DNA of 64,000 nucleotides from Steromphala cineraria (Eukaryota > Mollusca > Gastropoda > Trochida > Trochidae): assembly GCA_916613615.1 (NCBI GenBank), contig OU744731.1, positions 62,398,880-62,462,879 of the forward strand. Reading direction: 5' to 3'. A program made the position numbers and the translations under genes. Positions 62,256 through 64,000 of the stretch are shown piece by piece. Under the pieces are notes generated by a model, which saw only the letters and a list, made by a program, of their open reading frames with translations, had not been told where the DNA came from and ran no database searches. Position 1 is the stretch's first letter, and each line of letters begins with the position of its first letter.

Positions 62256-62768
62256 AAACGCATAATGGTTAAAAAAGTAAACAGATATTAATTTCAAATT
62301 CATAACTTCAAAGCAAGCAAAGACAAAAAGATAAATTAAACAAAGGACACTTTTAGATATGCATGAGATTTACCCATGGGTATTAAACGTCTTACTTGAT
62401 TGTGTATCAATTTAAAAATATTGCATGTCAAGGATTATATTTGAATTATGTGCAGAATGTGAATTAAAAGAATTTATCAACTGTAAAAAGATTCTGAAAT
62501 GGACCTTTTGATTTTTTATTTATTGAAAAATATCAATATGAATATTGTTGAACAATACACAAATTAATGCAAGATATTTTAAAGATTAAAGGAAAAATTC
62601 AAATTAAGGGAAAATGATTTTCATATAAATTTCTGAGCAGCAAATGAGGGTCGCCATGACCTTAACTGTCAGACTTGCATACTTCATGTCTCAATGAAAT
62701 TACCAGCCTCCTTTGCTCAGGACACATGGTAACAGTATTAAATTATGGATAGTAGGGGTTACCTGAAA

Positions 62769-63110
62769 CCATGCATCCACATAGTGTTGTGCTAAGAAAA
62801 CACAGACGTGTTCAAGATTGCCTACGACTAGACAATGAAGCAACAATGTTATCTAAACCCCTAGCTTGTACATCAGTTAACCAGCTGGCTACATATGCAA
62901 TCCTTATTATCAGTTGTACCCTTTTAAGTGCATTTGTACTTCTAACCAAGAAGGGTATGAAAGTAAAAGTTACTGCGTTGCTCGAGGTTCGAATTTTGGG
63001 GTGGTCATTTTATCTAACAAAACTTTATCTTACACGTAACATGACAATCTTCGAGGCTCATATTCTTTTAAATATCAAGTGAAAACTGCATCCGCCAATT
63101 TTTGAGTGAA
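62769..63110 (+). repeat. conserved block with B-box-like word, unit D
   Basis: It is open for 103 codons from 62771 and close to the unit C frame, with changes such as EIT to EAT. C and D being recent sisters, shared openness is weak evidence for coding. Confidence 0.3.
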
Positions 63111-63439
63111 CACTTTTAATTGCCTGAGATAGTGAAATTGATTCCCGAAGCTTTATGGAACCTGTCATTTTGTTTAATGACTCCCATCATTAGTATGTAT
63201 ACAGTGTCTTACAATTCTTAACATTTCTTTTTCCTCCAAATGTATGTTAATTTCATCGAATTCAAAATACTAATCTTTGGAAAGCTACCCCTTAACTGGC
63301 AGAAAATTGTTAGGAATCAATATTAGTAAAGTCAACAAGAGAATTCAAGAACATCTCTTACATTCTGACAATACACTAGACCTTTAAAAGGAATTAAACT
63401 TATTGATCCTGTGTTTATAGCCTATGTATATCTTCTTTA

Positions 63440-64000
63440 GAAGGAATATTTGCATGTTTCCTGTAAACATTCTGTCGTTGCTCTTGTGAAAATATTAAAG
63501 ACAAAACAAAATATCGAAAACACTCATCTTTTTCTCTAACTGAACTTAAACTACATTACATCCAATGAAAATAATATTACAAGCTAGACTAGCTTTGAAA
63601 GATGTTAGAGGAATATAGCCTAATAGCAGGAATTGACATGCAAACTGATAGCTCTAGGCCACGGATTTTGACAGAGGTAGCTTGTAGGTGATTGTTATTG
63701 TTGAGCCTATGATGTGACAAGCACTTTTTTTTCAATTGAGCATATCCGGAAAAATAAAAAGTAAACTGCAAAAAGCTTGAATCCACTGTAAAATCAATCC
63801 TACATAGGCTAGAATGATCTTGAGGCTATATCAAGAAGGAACTCTCTTGACCTAAACGTGTTTTCTCTCTGTCTCCACTACTTTACCGTTTTACTCTGAG
63901 ACCAACGGACCCACAAAGTCAATTAGCCGAGAACAACCTGTGTAGCTCTCACAATATACCACCTTCAAGTTACTACCTAAGGCACTCCACAAGAGCCGAT
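63440..64000. repeat. widely copied block, unit D (partial)
   Basis: It runs from the aaaatattaaagacaaaac stretch to the window end. Relative to C it has a deletion: after aatgaaaataatat it jumps directly to tacaagctagactag (about 63578), removing the SDYIQAVE part. The deletion again argues that the plus-strand frame of this block is not maintained. Confidence 0.6.

Larger units (their letters stand above)
59480..64000 (+). repeat. tandem segmental duplication, unit D (continues past the window)
   Basis: Homology starts at the point equal to about 18040 of unit A (aaatcctatattttgtatgt) and continues to the last base, equal to about 23090 of A. It shares with C the absence of the MITE, the tRNA-like segment and many substitutions, so C and D are sister copies. 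It lacks the first roughly 1.6 kb of the full unit. Confidence 0.9.

Noticed and set aside
1..64000. CRISPR arrays, operons, rRNA genes and bacterial regulatory sites
   Set aside because: None seen; base composition, repeats and splice-like signals point to a eukaryotic nuclear genome.

Overview
The window looks like intergenic or intronic DNA from an invertebrate animal, most plausibly a marine mollusc such as a bivalve. It is strongly AT-rich, has no bacterial-style gene packing, carries eukaryotic splice-like signals, and holds many fragments of non-LTR retrotransposons, small inverted-repeat elements and SINE-like sequences. The taxonomic call is an inference from sequence texture and repeat style. 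No complete protein-coding host gene could be supported.

The left part (about 1-16440) is single-copy DNA with old repeats. It holds a decayed LINE tail, a group of exon-like direct repeats (about 2197, 6719 and 7537), two copies of a TTAA-flanked MITE (3143 and 14948), a Mutator-like MITE with a 9-bp target duplication (4781-5079), a SINE-like segment (about 8085-8350), a mosaic of inverted motifs with a nested TA-flanked MITE (10036-10371), a 93-bp tandem repeat (12430-12812) and, directly after it, the C-terminal part of a LINE polyprotein (12852-13601).

The rest is dominated by a tandem segmental duplication in the same orientation. Unit A is about 16440-29185, unit B about 29186-41910, unit C about 41980-51650 (5'-truncated), and unit D runs from about 59480 past the window end. 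Between C and D lies an older, inverted and much rearranged copy (E, about 52605-56625). Landmarks repeat in order: an ORF with a membrane-like segment (A, B), a hairpin plus two CACGTG boxes (A-D), a MITE present in A and B but with an empty site in C and D, a minus-strand coding-like segment (A, B; broken in C), and a 29-nt exon-like block with splice signals near the unit end (A, B, C). A and B share derived features, and C and D share others, so the array probably grew from two lineages.

The units do not encode an obvious intact gene. The best candidates for retained function are the paired CACGTG boxes with their hairpin and the 29-nt micro-exon-like block. Together they could be parts of a duplicated gene whose other exons are too short or diverged to see by eye, or of a non-coding transcript.
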